DNA from: Eudromia elegans
Taxonomy: Eukaryota > Chordata > Aves > Tinamiformes > Tinamidae
Direction of reading: 5' to 3'
NCBI GenBank assembly: GCA_003342815.1
Contig: PTEX01000485.1
Location: 1 to 64,000 of the forward strand
DNA length: 64,000 bases
Positions 28,240-41,876 of the stretch are shown here, piece after piece. How positions within the stretch are numbered: the first letter of the stretch is position 1; each line of letters begins with the position of its first letter. The notes beneath the pieces were generated by a model. It made no database searches. It was not told the origin of the DNA and worked only from the letters and a program-made list of their open reading frames with translations. The position numbers and the translations under genes are program-made.

Positions 28240-29290
28240 TGCCAGATCTTTTCAACTACCATCCCATCATCTTTTTTTCATTCTTGGGCAGAAATATGAG
28301 GACGAAGTAATTCTACTAAGCCAAAAGGCTTTCAACAACCTATGGCAAAAATAAATTTCCTGTGTGTTTCAAGGATCAGACTGCTGCATAGCACAAAGAA
28401 AGAGCAAGACCAGCAGCATGATTTTTTTATCAGTGTGAACAGTATGAGATTTCCAAGTTCATTCTACCCCATGGCCTATTAGATCAAGAATCAGAAAGTG
28501 ACTACTTGATGAAGCAGAAATAGATGACCTAGCCCAGCTATGATCTTGCAACATTTTTCTCCGGATGAGCTCAGCAACTGTTACTGGGTAATTTTTCCTT
28601 TGGTTGAAGACTATTATCTGTGGCATGCTATTGGAACCAGGCTATCTATCCTGTACCACACTGTACAGGATACCAGTGTGTGAGATAAATGGATGCCACA
28701 ACCTTGGCTACACTTGCACATTAACAATACATTACATTGTGCCTGTTGCCAACTGAGGCAACATAACTAACTGCCAGAATATCTTTGGGATATTGGCTTT
28801 TAAATAAAGGAAGTTCACTCAAGCAAGCTATGATCAGAAAAGGAAATGCTTTGAAGAATTAGGTGCTGCTTTTCTACGTTTTCCAAGGAAGTTAGAAGCT
28901 TCTGGCCAAAGTTTTAGTAAAACTTGCAGTCTTCTTGCTAAGTCAGAAGACTGAGTAGATACCATCAGTTCACAAAAACAAAACAAAACTAAAAGGCTTT
29001 CTTTCACCTTCTAGATGCTAGGACATGGTTTAGAAGCCAGTCTGTATCGCCAACTCTCTCAACATACAAGCATTCTTGAAAAATTCAAGTGTTATTATTT
29101 AATAATCAAGTGGCTGCCTACCATCATATGTCGATCTCCCAGATGTTTTGATCATGGACATTGTTAGGGACATGAACTGAAGTTCGTTTTCTGGGATAGA
29201 GAGTTTCTAAATACCTGGATTATGTCCCACAGAGATTTAGGAAATGTGCAGAGGTAATAAGGCTACACAGCCAGACCCAAAGGTAAGTCC
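28240..29290. other. Unidentified block with more balanced base composition
   Basis: About 1 kb is less AT-rich than its surroundings and has few homopolymer runs. I recognise no reading frame, repeat end or RNA. It contains a perfect 10-bp-arm hairpin (28647-28672). It may be an old decayed insertion or a conserved non-coding segment; the sequence alone does not decide. Confidence 0.3.
28647..28672. repeat. Perfect inverted repeat (10-bp arms, 6-nt loop)
   Basis: TATCCTGTAC and GTACAGGATA flank CACACT. The stem is more GC-rich than the other hairpins in the window. Confidence 0.85.
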
Positions 29291-29461
29291 TTCTCGGAAT
29301 ACTTAATTTCAGGGTGTACTTTTTAGAATCAAAGCATAGTTCAGAAAGTCATTTCACTTAGCCATTGGAAATGGTATTTTAAATGGGTATTTTAAAATCA
29401 CTTTTGATAACTAATACCAAGCAACACAGTCACTGAAGTTAGATATAAACATAATAATGAG

Positions 29462-29476
29462 ATATATATATATATA
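29462..29476. repeat. (AT)n microsatellite
   Basis: About seven AT units. Confidence 0.8.
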
Positions 29477-32400
29477 CTAATTATTACCAAATTCCATAGC
29501 TACTAGGGTTTATTTAATAGGAAATCCCTGACCTAATAGGATGCATTTAATAGAGTATCTATAAAAGGTCCCTCCGTCTTTCCTCCAACAGTATCCAATG
29601 TTTCAAGATTTGACTGGACAAAATTATCAGTGACAGCCAACTCATTAGTGCTTGACAAAATCAGTGTCGACAGTAGGAGCAGATTTTACCATTTTTTTGC
29701 CCCCATAGGACTCTTGAATTTTGGGGATCTTTGCTGCACAATATTTCATATTTTTATTTCATCTACAAATGTAAATAAAATCAATTTGAAATAATTTGAT
29801 AACCCATGAGGTAGGTAGATTCACTACTTAATCTACCTAGGACTGAACATGATTTAATTTACAGTATTTGTGAGTGGGATTAATCTTTTCTTATTTTAGT
29901 TACCTAAAGGTTGCTAAATTTGCGTTTAATCTATCTCCTCATTTCCTTCAGAGATAAAATATGAGTAGGTCGCCATCTGAATCCATTGATTATCCAAATA
30001 GCTAGGATAGACTAAGCATTTAACTTTTTGGTGGCTAAAGTAGGGTTAAATTAATACTGATTTACACTTTGAAAAGATGACTCTTGCAGAATTGGCCTCA
30101 TTATTATAATACAATAAATCATTATTTTAAAGAAAATAGAAAACAAGATACAATCTACTTCGTTTTTACCTTAATCTTAAAACATTATTAACAGAAAATT
30201 CAATTTACTGTCTTATCTTGCATATCTATATAAACTAGGCCATCCAGCAGAAATTTAAAACTGAGACTTAAAAAAAAAAAAATGAATACTACAGATTTTA
30301 GTGGATTGTAGCAGCAAGTTGTCAATGATGCATGAAATACAGCTTACTACCCCAGCAGCTAAGTGAAGGCAGAGCTTTGCCATTTTTAAATCGTGTTGTT
30401 AGTCGTTGTAAATTTAGAAAAGATAAAACCAGCAAAGCCTAAGAAGCAGAGAACAGCCTATGTGGAAGAGAAAAAATACAATATTGCTTTCTGTATTTTT
30501 TAACCTTTTTTTCTTAACTTCTCTGAGTCCTTTTTCGCAAGTGCCATCTTTAAAGATGTATGACTATAATACAAGTGTTCACAGACCTGTGTCTGCTCAG
30601 TAGAATGGTTTATGCTATGGCTCATTTTTCCGAGAAAAAAAAAAATAGTAATGAATGTCATCTTTTCTGTCTGTAGATGAAGCTTTTCTAAGTCAAATTT
30701 TTCCAACTGATCCATGATAATTCTTGTAGTGGTATTTTTTTCTGTGATTCCTGAAAAAACAGTGATTATTGCTCATGCTATACAGAAAGTCAGTTAATTT
30801 ATACAGCTGATACAAACCACACAGAAAGATACCAAGTAAAAGAAGAACTCGGGGTAAAAAAAAATCATCACTTCTGGCTAGCTCCTTCTAGAGCAAGCTG
30901 GCCACATCCTTGTGACTTGGCATTGTGTCTGCTTTTCATAATTTTAAAATACTTTTTAATGCTTCCTTATACTTTGGTCTAGTCTGAAATAGCGTGATAG
31001 ATCCATTACACACACACCAAAATTCTGTTCTTCATGCCATGAAGCTGAAGTTATGTGTTATATACCAGAGGTGTATCAGAAGGATATAGGCGATGGAGAG
31101 TTTCTTGGAACAATAGTGGAAGATTGTGGAGAGACAATAATTGTGCAGTTTCATGCATGCCCCGTGTTAAGAGTGGTATCTGTAATGACCTAACTGGAAC
31201 TACACAGTTTGTCTTGGAAAGAGATAGTAGAATCCCAAAAGAGAGCCTGGGAGTTTTGAACTGTGGCTCCAGGGGTCAAATTCCTTCCCTCAACCTATTT
31301 TCTTCAGTGATCTTGTACCCAGTATTAGTGGGTAGCTTTATGACTGTGTTAAATGAAAATAGTGCATTCTAATTGAATTATAGAAATACTTTACCTTTTT
31401 TCAGTGTCTCAGAAAATACATTTTCTTTTTTTCAGGAAAGAGATTCTGCATGAGTCTTTCACAACTACTTCCAGTGTGTGGTCCTTTCAGGATTCTGGCT
31501 CAGTTGTTTCTTGTTCTTATTACTGCACTCATATATTGACATTTAGATCATGTAATTAATACATGTGTGTTTTGTGGTGGTATTCTGAAAGACAGTCATA
31601 CTCAGGGATGAGAAGAGTGCAGAGAAGACAGATTTAGAAAAAAAAGACACTTAGTTTGAAGAGTAATTTTATGTATAAGAGGTGGTTGAAAGCATGAGAT
31701 TCTTCCCAGGTTGTCAAAAGACATTGAAATTTATCCATCTATAGAGGCAAAAAATAGCCTCCAATATATCTTACACCCTTTTCATTTGATATTTTTCAAT
31801 TACTAATAGAGAACCAAATAGTTTGACAAAGACACAAATGAAAGGTTAAAAAAACCCCTTCACTACATTTTTTTCAATATTGCCTCCTTCAGTAAAGGAA
31901 TCAAGTCTTCCAGGTATACAAGCCTGCTTATATAAAATATGTATATATAGAAGTAGATAAACACTTATTTGTATAGCTATTTGGCTGACATTAAACAGAC
32001 TGTAGACATAATAAAGAAGTGGAACATCAGTTCTGACATATATTTCTGACATATGTTATTCTGCTCCTATACAGGATGTATGTTTTCTCTAGAAGTCTTA
32101 TAATCATAAATTTGTTTTATGTTAGCTCACATTGCATTCATGCAGTTAACGTTAGATGAATATAACATTTTAAAAGCATTATAATTACAAAAGAATAGTC
32201 TCTGGACAAATAAGTCTCTGGAGGAGACAAGAATTTGAGCTCGTATTCTACAGTGCAAATTCAGGTACAGATGTTGCATGTCAATAATACATATATTGTA
32301 GGCAACTGAAGTACTGAAATTCCACAGGTGAAATAGCAAAACTAATTAGGATTGAAATAAATAGATTACTGAGCTAGTCACCATAATCTCCCTTTATAGT

Positions 32401-35400
32401 AAACAAAATGAGAGAGAAATTCTTTCAGTATGATTTATCTCTTTATAAACATTTAAGATAGATCAGATGAAGCATGTCTTAAAGTTTCCTAATGCTTTTT
32501 ACTGTTAAAAAAAGAGAGAATATGATATTTAGCTGAGGTAGTAGCTGTATCACCACCCTGTATACTTATTTGATAGGATGACATTGATCTCTTACTTCCC
32601 TCTTCCTTGTAGATTTTAGGTTTGGCATTGTCATCCTTTTGTAAACATTACTGTGTTCATTAGTATTGGCATACCTGCAGTCAATAATATATATTTATTG
32701 GATGTCACCATTTTGCCACCATTATGAGATTATGAGGAGTGCTCTTTGAGAGTGTTTAAGATTAAATTTGACTACATATAGGCAGATTGGACCCTACTTA
32801 TAATGGAAAGGAATGGAAATGTTCATTTTAAAAAGGGAAGGAAAGGAAATATTAGCATAATTGGAATTCATCACCTACCTTTACATATCTTCTCTGAGGT
32901 GATCACTCTCTTCATCTTTATAGTTAGAGAATGGTATGATTCATCTTATTCCATGTGGACATCTTAACTAGGTCAAATGAATCATCGTCATTCCTCTGTA
33001 CTGATTAGCTGAGCTGTAGACATCTGTTTAGCATTTGGGCACACAGACATTTCGAGATGTCTGCAGTCAGGTGAGGAGGATCTCATTTGAAGTACCAGAT
33101 TGAAGGAAGAAGCAAATTGTCCTTCCTATGAGGTTGGAGAAACAGTAAAAACATTTTCCTGGAAGTTGTGGTCCCTCTATTACTGTGCATCTGTAATATT
33201 TCTAATCCAACATCTAATGTGCAGGAATAGGCTAGACAAACATACTAAAATGTGAGATCACAGACATTTTTGAAATTGCCCAGGGTTTAAAGGACAAGGT
33301 AGAGAAAATCTCAAATTCCTTCTAACCTTGACTTTCTGTGTATTTTTGTTCTTCCAGTGCTATATAATCTGGGGTACACAGGTGGAAGTGGGCAGGAACT
33401 CCCAGAAAACTCTCTTTTGAGTCATTCAGGTCTGCTCTATAGCATGATAAAGCAAAATTGTGTTACAGGATGGGGTAACTGGGGTAATAACTGAGGTTGT
33501 TGTTTGGAAGAAGCACAATTTCCCAGCAGCTGTTAGCTCCAGCTCCTTCCTGAAAACCGTGACATGCCTTGAGAGTATACAAGTTGAGACCAATGCAGCA
33601 GGAGCTGTGAAACCAGAGTTTAGCAGGGGATCTACAAACAGTCGTAAATGAGTAGTCTGAGTTTCCTCAGTAAATATGTATGGTAAAATTAGATAATGTA
33701 TTGTTATACTGATGATCTCTCTCTAAATATAAAAAAAATGTAGCTTTTTATTTTCTTAAAAAAAAAAAGAAAGAAATTACTTTTCGTATATTTGGAAACA
33801 CTTTAATGAAGGCTAAGGAACATTAAGATATACTCAATGTAATAATTTCATAAATCTGTATATGTAAGTACTCAAACTTTGATAAACAGAATTGATTTAC
33901 ATTTAAATTAACATCTGTTGTTCTTGGTTCCATCAAATGAGCTCCAATTAAACTTTAATAATCATTAAAAAGCATTTCACCAAACATGAGATGATAATTC
34001 ATGAGAAAATCTCATGAAAATAGCTACTAAAGAGGATTGATGCTAAAAAAAGGACTTCCAAATTTTTCATAGAATAGGATGCATTTTGGCCACATACTTG
34101 GATTGCCTGCAGAAGTCTAGAAATTAACTCCTTGCTCTCTGGTGCCATGATGCTAGAGAGCTAGCCTGAAAAGTGAGCTAGGGATTTTTCCTTGGTCACT
34201 TCCTCACATTGATCTTATGCAAGTTAGAGGAGGTTTGGAAATACAGTGGAGTCTTAATTCACCCCTTCCTCCCTCAGAAAGTGTAGGGAGAAACATCATT
34301 CCACCAGGTGCTTCTGACTTCTGCAGGAATGCTCACTTATTTTAACACAATGTGTGGGAACACAGCAGTAGAACGTTATGTAGTTTTACCTTTTTTTTTC
34401 ATGGTAAAAGACATTTTATTTAAATAGGATTATAGCCCATACCCAGAACTTTACACCTCAAGAACATGTGCTGCAGACTTAAATAACTGTACAAAAAAGC
34501 CATAGAAAAAGTCAGATGTAAGGAAAAAAAGGAATGCAAGTGAATGGGATTAATGCATGTTTTTGTTCTTGCCTGTGTTTGCACGGAAAATTGTATATGA
34601 AACTCAAGTGGAACTAGAGGCCAAAGCTACTAGCAGCCATGGGTCATTTAAAATGTATTATTTAGTTTCTAAAGAGAAGGTTGTGAGCTAATGTAGAAAT
34701 GAATTATGTTAAAATAGGAGTCAAAGTAGAATGGCATGTTCAAATCCATACCAATATTTGTTCCTAAGTTATTATCATGAACAGCAGCTACAGTTTTCTG
34801 TGTAAATGAGGTAAAAAACCCTTCTACAAAGTTTCTGTTTCCTGAGAGTTCCTTAGTGCTGAAATATTCTTATTAATTTCACCTAAATCTGATAAATATA
34901 TATAATAAGACTAGTTTTAAATGTCTTTTTTTCTACCCAATATAGAGCTCTTCTTTTCTTTCAGGTGTTGTTTTTCTCTTATAATTGTGAAAGGGCATAT
35001 TTGTCTTCCTGATTATCCACCCCCTTAGAGTCTATCTTGTCAAGTTAGAAATAGTACATTTATTAATCTGTCTGAAACTTGAAAGCACATACTTCAAATG
35101 CATTGCTTACTGTTTACAACAATCTGTAAAGCAGATAGTGAAATGTATGGCATAAAGCAAAATGTTTTTGCCATCATCTACATTAAGCAAAATTTTGCAC
35201 ATATCACTCATAATAATGTCTATAAGCAGAGCTATGTAGAAGTGTACATGCTTCTTCTTCTGTATGCCCAGTAGTTAAATAGAAACATAAGAGAAATGTC
35301 AACATGTTATTATAATACAGATACAGAATTAGAATTCCTTGTTCCTGAAGTTTCCAGGTAAGATATGACAGTGAATTACCTTCTGACTTCTTTTCTCAAT

Positions 35401-36158
35401 AAATATGAAGTGATATGAAAGATAATAAATGCCTTATTCTTTTACCAAAATCTTTTGGAGGGTCTTTGAAATCCATGGCATAGCATCCAGTCGTATCTTA
35501 AGTAACAAAATTGTTCAGAATTCTTTGATTGGCTAATGTGACAATTGTTAGCATCATCTTATGAAATTCCTCAGCCCTTCAGATGCAGGAATTAATACTT
35601 AAAAAGAAAGCCATCAAAATAAATTTTCATTGTAACAAAATGAATACATTTATTTGTTTGATGTGCAAGAAATATTGATCCATAAGTTTGCATCTGATAA
35701 AACTTGATTATCTTTTTGCTTATACCTGTATAAACCAAAAACCAGTTGACTGAAGTTGAGCATAAAATTAGGATAAATGAGGAAAAAAAGAATCAGATTC
35801 TAAGCTTTCAAGCGTAAAGGCCAATCTTCATCTGATATTAATAATAATAGCTTTATGGTAATCTTCCTAAACTTGTTCTTTCTTTTCATGTGTGACTCCT
35901 CTGTGATTCTCTAATAATTACTTTTTAAAAGGCTACCATATAAAGTCTTGATGCTCCTGCAATCTTCTAGAAACCAGGCATATTCTATATTTCATTATAA
36001 GAAAAACATGTTCACAGCCATGCAGAAGGAAGGAAGGTTTGCATAAATGATCATCTTGGCTCTTCATTCACACAAATCACAGTATCATATTATGCTTGAT
36101 GACACTTTTTCTTAGTACATACACCTTATAAAATTCCAAGCGATTCACCGTAACTGAA

Positions 36159-36179
36159 TGTAGATGTCTACATCTGAGC
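36159..36179. repeat. Copy 2 of a dispersed repeat of unknown family
   Basis: This is an exact 21-base match to 22369-22389 in the same orientation, with partial similarity continuing to about 36215. A related GTAGACATCTG motif occurs at about 36254 in this copy and at about 33016 elsewhere in the window. Confidence 0.6.
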
Positions 36180-36607
36180 TATTTATTCTAACATCCATTT
36201 ATAGTCAAGGGAGAGGAACAGGCATTTCCATAAAACAATTCATCTCAACCAAAGTAGACATCTGAAGTCAGACAGATGAATCACACCTCTGAAGTGCTTA
36301 TTTCTCCCTTCACTTAAAGGGAGCTCTGGGTGACTAAGTCACATAGCAATGCCTGAAGTTATGTGAGATAAATTTTACCCTACTAATTCATTCATTTTAT
36401 GGCCTTCCTATCTCAACATCATCTTGCTCTACTTTGTAGCTTCCCTTTTTTAAAAAAAGTCCTCCTTATATATGTAAGATAATCTGCTTTTTCTATTTGT
36501 TGTGGCAAATGTGTAAAATATCTATCATAAACCATTATCAATTTAGCAGTGTTTTCTAAATGATGCACAACATTTTGTGTCTAGAGATTTTCATTATGTG
36601 ATTTTTA

Positions 36608-36638
36608 AAGAAAGCTAAAGTAACGTTTTAGCTTTCTT
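36608..36638. repeat. Perfect inverted repeat (12-bp arms, 7-nt loop)
   Basis: AAGAAAGCTAAA and TTTAGCTTTCTT flank GTAACGT. No flanking duplication or gene link is seen. Confidence 0.85.
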
Positions 36639-39188
36639 AGCATAATTACTTCATGAATTTATTAAGTATTTTAAAAAACACTTTTTTATGTTAGTAAATG
36701 AGGTAATATGATGAAAAATATTGTAATTTTCTTAGGAGTTACATTTCTATACTGATATTTTTCAATAAACTATATTTAATTTTCAGAACCAGAGTTAAAA
36801 ATTGCCTGGGGTACTTTTTCATGGTAAAATAATCTAAAGTATACAGGCATGGTGTTTAGCTGATAGGTGCATTGCCTGATTTTGGGCAGATGCCATTGGA
36901 AGTTTAATTTCTCTTCTTCCTATTTGGTGAAATGCAAACATTCAAGCATAAGCAAATTATCAGGAATAGTTTAGATTAAAAAAAAAAAAAAGAGAAAAGA
37001 AAGCAGGTCAGATGCAGGTGATCAGCCTTGATTTAGATTTTAACTGATTTTAACTTGCAAAAGTCTGAATTGTTTTCTAGGCTATAAAATTTACCTGACA
37101 CTTTTACTTTGAAATGCTTCTTGACTACAATAGGACTCTACATATGCAAGAGACACATGATTGAACTATTAATCTTTTTAGGAGAGAGTTGGTAGTTTAG
37201 GATTATTTGGACTCTCCATAAACAAGTGGAAAACATATTAGATCATCAAACAGCAACAAGTGGCAATAAGTAAAGGCCAGCGTGGTACAGTTCTGTAGGA
37301 TTATTCAAAGCGGAATTTAATTCCTAATATTATTTATGGTTTCTATTTTTTACTTGAATTTAGTCATATGCTTTATTGTTTCTTATAGGTCAATATCTTT
37401 GGTGATTCTGACTGGTCATTGCTTGGTCCACTGTGGAGTGTGATGTGTTTCTATAAAATATGTTCTTTGTTCTGGGAGGGGTTTTAAGCTTTCTGGCTAT
37501 GATTTACTAAAATTCTGTATCTTAGTTTGACTAATTATGAATTAATTCATTGCTACTGAATTATAAGACTTTGCACCAAGTAACACTGTAATTTTAATAT
37601 ACTAGACTATCTTTCTGGTAAGTAGTATGTCTTCATATGTTCATATGTTTCAAAAGTTAATAATAGTTAATAAGTTAATTATACCATACATCTTCTCATT
37701 TGGCTTCTACATCACATTTATCTGTGAGAAGGAAGGGTAAACTTCAGATAATGCAGCCAATTTTATAGCAGTATAATTCCATAGAAATTTATTTTAAATT
37801 AATTCTCTAAGATTAATTAGAAATGTGTTAGAAAGATAAGCTATATTACAAACTTATATGAAGAATGATTGGTAATAAAATAAAGAAGTGCTCATTTTTT
37901 TTTCTAAATTTGTGTTGTGATACTTCTTAGCAAAAATGGAAAGAAATATATTACTGTTCTTCAGAAAAAGAGCCATTAATACATTGACAACTCTGATTTT
38001 TGACTTAGGAGTGTGCAAAGGAAAATAATGTTAACTTGTCACCAACGATAAATGCTTGTTTTATTCACAGTAATGCCGCATGGTATTTCTTGCCATGCAA
38101 ATCTCATAAAAGCTGGAGATAAGAAGCACTGAACATCTGTGTGCATGTAAACTAACAATGATAAAAAAAAAGGTTGTTAGAAATCATGTGGCCATTTAAA
38201 AACAATGAAAATATCTGTCTGTCTGATCTATGTTGTATTTAAAATGTCTTTTGTATATATACTGATTGAAACCTCCCAACTTATACCAATGGAAATAGCA
38301 CAACTTATTTTTATGCATTTGAATTATTTAACATTGGTGGTGTTAGGTCCAATAGTTTTGTAAGATACAGAAGAAACCCATTTATGTTCACACTATTGAA
38401 CTGGCATAACTTTGTCACTGAAGTCTCTGAAAGTGTTCTAAATGACATAGGTTGTCATTGTAACATGTTCACAGGAGCTGTTCAATACTGCGACTAAACA
38501 TAGGCCTGTGCTACTGTCTGTCATTTCTCTGAGGGGGAAACAAATCTCTGAAATAGTTTTGGTAGTAATTGGCAACAAAGGTGACAGTAGAATAAATCTG
38601 ATTAGCAAATTAGATTTTGGGTAAAATCTTAAATTGACCAGTAAACAGCATGGTGCAGAGTTACAAGCACAAGTGGCCAATATTATCATATGCTGTTTAG
38701 AGCAGCACTGATAGTTAATAAATCATGCAGTGGTACTCATTCATCTGTGGGTTGCTGGGGCATCAGCAACATAATTCAATTTTGAAGGTTTCTTATTGTT
38801 TGGACTCCATTGTAAAATCTATTGATTGTCCGTGTGCAGTATGATTTATTCTTTCATCTAATATTTGTGCTTGTAGTAATAGCATACTGCAGCCCTGTAA
38901 CAGAATTTTAGATCACCTACTTTGTTGTTATTATCTATGAAAAAGTAATAATAAAAAAGTAAAGGATCATAAACTTCCTATTCATGTTGTTTGAAAGAGA
39001 TTATTACAACATCATTATTTTGCTAACATTGCTGACTTTAATAAATTTCATCTGAAGCATTCGCAAAATTCCTTGAAAAAGACCGAATATAGAGTTTTAA
39101 AAATAATCACTTTCCTAGAAGACTGAAGACTTTTAATATTTTTCACATTTTATTATTTTAAACCATGTGATACAAGAATCAATTTAGC

Positions 39189-39222
39189 TTTTTTTTTTTT
39201 CCCTCTCTTTTTTTTTTTTTGT
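39189..39222. repeat. Pyrimidine/T-rich tract
   Basis: Two T runs are joined by CCCTCTC. Confidence 0.8.
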
Positions 39223-39379
39223 TATTCTGGCTCCTTCAAACTTTTAAATGAAGGATTCTTTGTGTTTGGTCTGTGATAATTGTGTGCATCTAGGATTTAA
39301 TTCACTTGTCCAAACACAGTTATCTAGTATATGTTTTTCTAGTACCCATTATTCTAGTATCCACAGTTATCAGTGTCCA

Positions 39380-39970
39380 TTTCCAATGCAAAACATCCAC
39401 ATGAAGCTGGCAGATGTGCTGCAGGTCCTGCAGGATGCCCATACCCTCTGGGCAGGCAACTAAATGACATCTAAAATGATATTAAGCACTATTTAGGCAA
39501 CTAGATCAAGCCCCCTCAGCAGATTGTACTTTCTTCACCTTCCTTGTTTCTCCTAATGAAAATGAGGCACATTCTTAAAATTTACAGTGTGATCCTAAAA
39601 AGTGAATTTTAGCTTTCCACATGTTGAGGCCTACATGTGAGCTAGTGTCCAAACTGCTGTTTCAGCCCACGAGATCTCAGCTGGATTTAGCTGCCTTTAC
39701 ATGGGTGTCTTGTGCAGTTGGTATGTGCTGTCTCACCTGTGGCTCTAGAAGGACATGGGTCTCCTATATACATCAGCTCAGCTGCAAATGTGGAGTTCTG
39801 CACAAATGCCTCAGGTCTGGGGGCTTCTCAAACAGCATCAGATGCTGAGGTTCAGACAACTCACAGAGCTCCCAGTCAGAGCTTGTCCACTGGCACATCT
39901 ATGGGTCAACTTCAAGGATAAACTGAGCACTCTTTATGGTATCAGCCCGGTGTCTTATGAGTAAGATGGG
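39380..39970. other. Unidentified GC-richer block
   Basis: After a T-rich tract the sequence becomes GC-richer, with three overlapping short open frames of 69-75 codons at 39621-39964. None shows a domain I know. Small local repeats are present (GCAGGTCCTGCAGGATG). The block ends back in AT-rich intron at about 39990. It is probably an old repeat copy of unidentified family. Confidence 0.4.
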
Positions 39971-41761
39971 AACCTAGGGCCGTACAGAATCCAAAACTTA
40001 ACTATCTAGCTTTTGAAACAAATCAAATCCTTTTCTGAATAATGTAGGAATGCTATAGAAAAGATCATTTTGAATGGTACATATTTGTATCTACCAGAAT
40101 AAATGAAAAAAAAAAAAAAAGAGTGATTGCAACTCTCATCTCTTTTCTGTAAGCAGTCAACAGACTTTTTTTTCATATTTGTATGAATAATAGGAGAATA
40201 AAAAAAAAAAAAGGCAGAAAAATCCGCAGACTTCATGGTGATGTGAAATATGAAACTAAGAGTTAATAGATAGCGGAAGAATAGAGGCAGTTAGAATTAT
40301 AAGCCTGCGTCTCATTTTTACCAGAGGATACAAAGAAGGCATAGAAAATATAAGATGAGTTGAATTTATCTTTGTGATCTTTTCTCTTCATAAAAACGCA
40401 GCTTCAAACTGACCAAAGTCAGTGAGACTCATTTCACTGACCTTAACTTTTTTTTTATCACAATATAAGACATCTATTCCTCTGCGTAGATATATATTAA
40501 AGATGTATTTGTCAGTTTTACTCAATAGATGAAAATAATTCCAGTTGTTTTGCTGTTCCTTTTGGCTAGTAAGTTAATATCTGTCTTCAAGTTGCTTCAA
40601 TAATTGGCTGACATAGATTAACACGTTTTGATTTTTCCTATTTTTACCAATAATGTTTGGACAGTATGGACTGCTTCAAGCTTTCCTTTACTGTAGTGTT
40701 AGCAAAAATCCCATTTAAAAAGGAAATCTAAAAAATAAACAAATGAGGACCTGCAAAAGTATACAGTTGTTGCCTTCTTTTTGATTTTACATAGAATTTT
40801 ACAGTTAAGGTATTAGCTTTCATATTGAATGAATAAAAGAAAGTTATCAAGACATAGTCATCAAGCAAATAAAAGGGGTTAATAAAATGTGTTCCTATGC
40901 ATTTTCATTATCAATTCCTTTTGATCTGTATATTTCTCCTTTGCCTTCCCTGGTGTGCAAGCTTCTCAGGCAGATCTAGCATATACTTAAGTACAGAGAT
41001 TTTTGCTGATTTTTTTACTCTGTTTTAAATGTCAACTTCTTATAATGCTTTTCTAGTATATTAAAAATCTCGATAAAAGCTACTTGGTTAACTTCAGTAT
41101 GGCTTAAACATTGCTGGGCGTATAAAACTATATAGAAGCGTTATCCCTTCAGTCTTTGCAGGTGTTTTGGATACTGAGGCTTGGAGAGAGTGTTTCCAAG
41201 CACAGTGTCTAATGAGAGCAGTGCTGCAAGTTCCATGACTTTGACCATAGCAATTGCCAGACTAACCAATATCATTTAAAACCAAGCTCCCACCTGTGTA
41301 TAATTTATCCTCTTCCTATGGAAGTCGAGAAGACAAACCGCTCTTGAACTGTTCTGTTCATTTTTAATGAAACAGAAGAGTTGTTTCAATTGTTTAGTAT
41401 CATTTTTACCCATCTGTTTAAAATGGTGAGAGAAGAGGAATGGCTTGAAGAAGAATCACTAAGAACAACTCATTTTGCAGCTCTCAGATCACATTAAAAT
41501 TTATATGAGATGAGAGCTAATGTGTATTTATATATGCAAGTATAGCTACAAATAGATACAGTAAGAATTTCTTGTATTCTCTTGCTTAGTAGTGTACTAT
41601 TCAATTCTTTTTATATTCTTAAGAAAATACAGGGATTATTAATTTCTTTGTAACATAACTTGTAAGGTATTATTGCCTGCATAAGAAAGTTGTTGCAATT
41701 TGTGGCTAGATTATCGCTTCATAAGAACTATGTAATAATCTTTGCAAAAATGTATTCAAGA

Positions 41762-41801
41762 TAATAATAACAATAATAATAATAATAATTATTATTATTA
41801 C
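41762..41801. repeat. (AAT)n running into (ATT)n: palindromic microsatellite
   Basis: AATAATAAT repeats switch to ATTATTATT at about 41790, giving a self-complementary tract of roughly 28 bases. It ends 75 bases before the GPC5 exon. Confidence 0.9.
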
Positions 41802-41860
41802 TAAGTGATGGGTTCAGAATCTTACTCCTGATTATCATATAATCTTAATTAATTTAATGA

Positions 41861-41876
41861 ACTTTTTTCATTACAG
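41861..41876 (+). other. Splice acceptor of the GPC5 exon
   Basis: A short pyrimidine run (CTTTTTTC) leads into ATTACAG immediately before the exon. Cutting after this AG gives the reading frame that continues the GPC5 match upstream of the first ATG (Thr-Phe-Glu-Met, aligned with human Thr-Leu-Glu-Thr). The Met at 41888 is therefore an internal residue and not a start codon. The pyrimidine tract is short, and the DNA just upstream is rich in A and T. Confidence 0.93.

Larger units (their letters stand above)
13990..41876. other. GPC5 upstream intron, second part: no gene seen
   Basis: This is AT-rich, stop-dense intron sequence up to the GPC5 exon. It holds simple repeats, short inverted repeats, a dispersed 21-bp repeat and several unidentified GC-richer blocks, each listed separately. 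No CR1 tail (the ATTCTRTG repeat), tRNA, rRNA or other exon was recognised. Confidence 0.75.

Noticed and set aside
31055-31372. 105-codon + frame in the upstream intron
   Set aside because: No domain, no codon bias different from its surroundings and no splice or promoter context. The length is compatible with chance.
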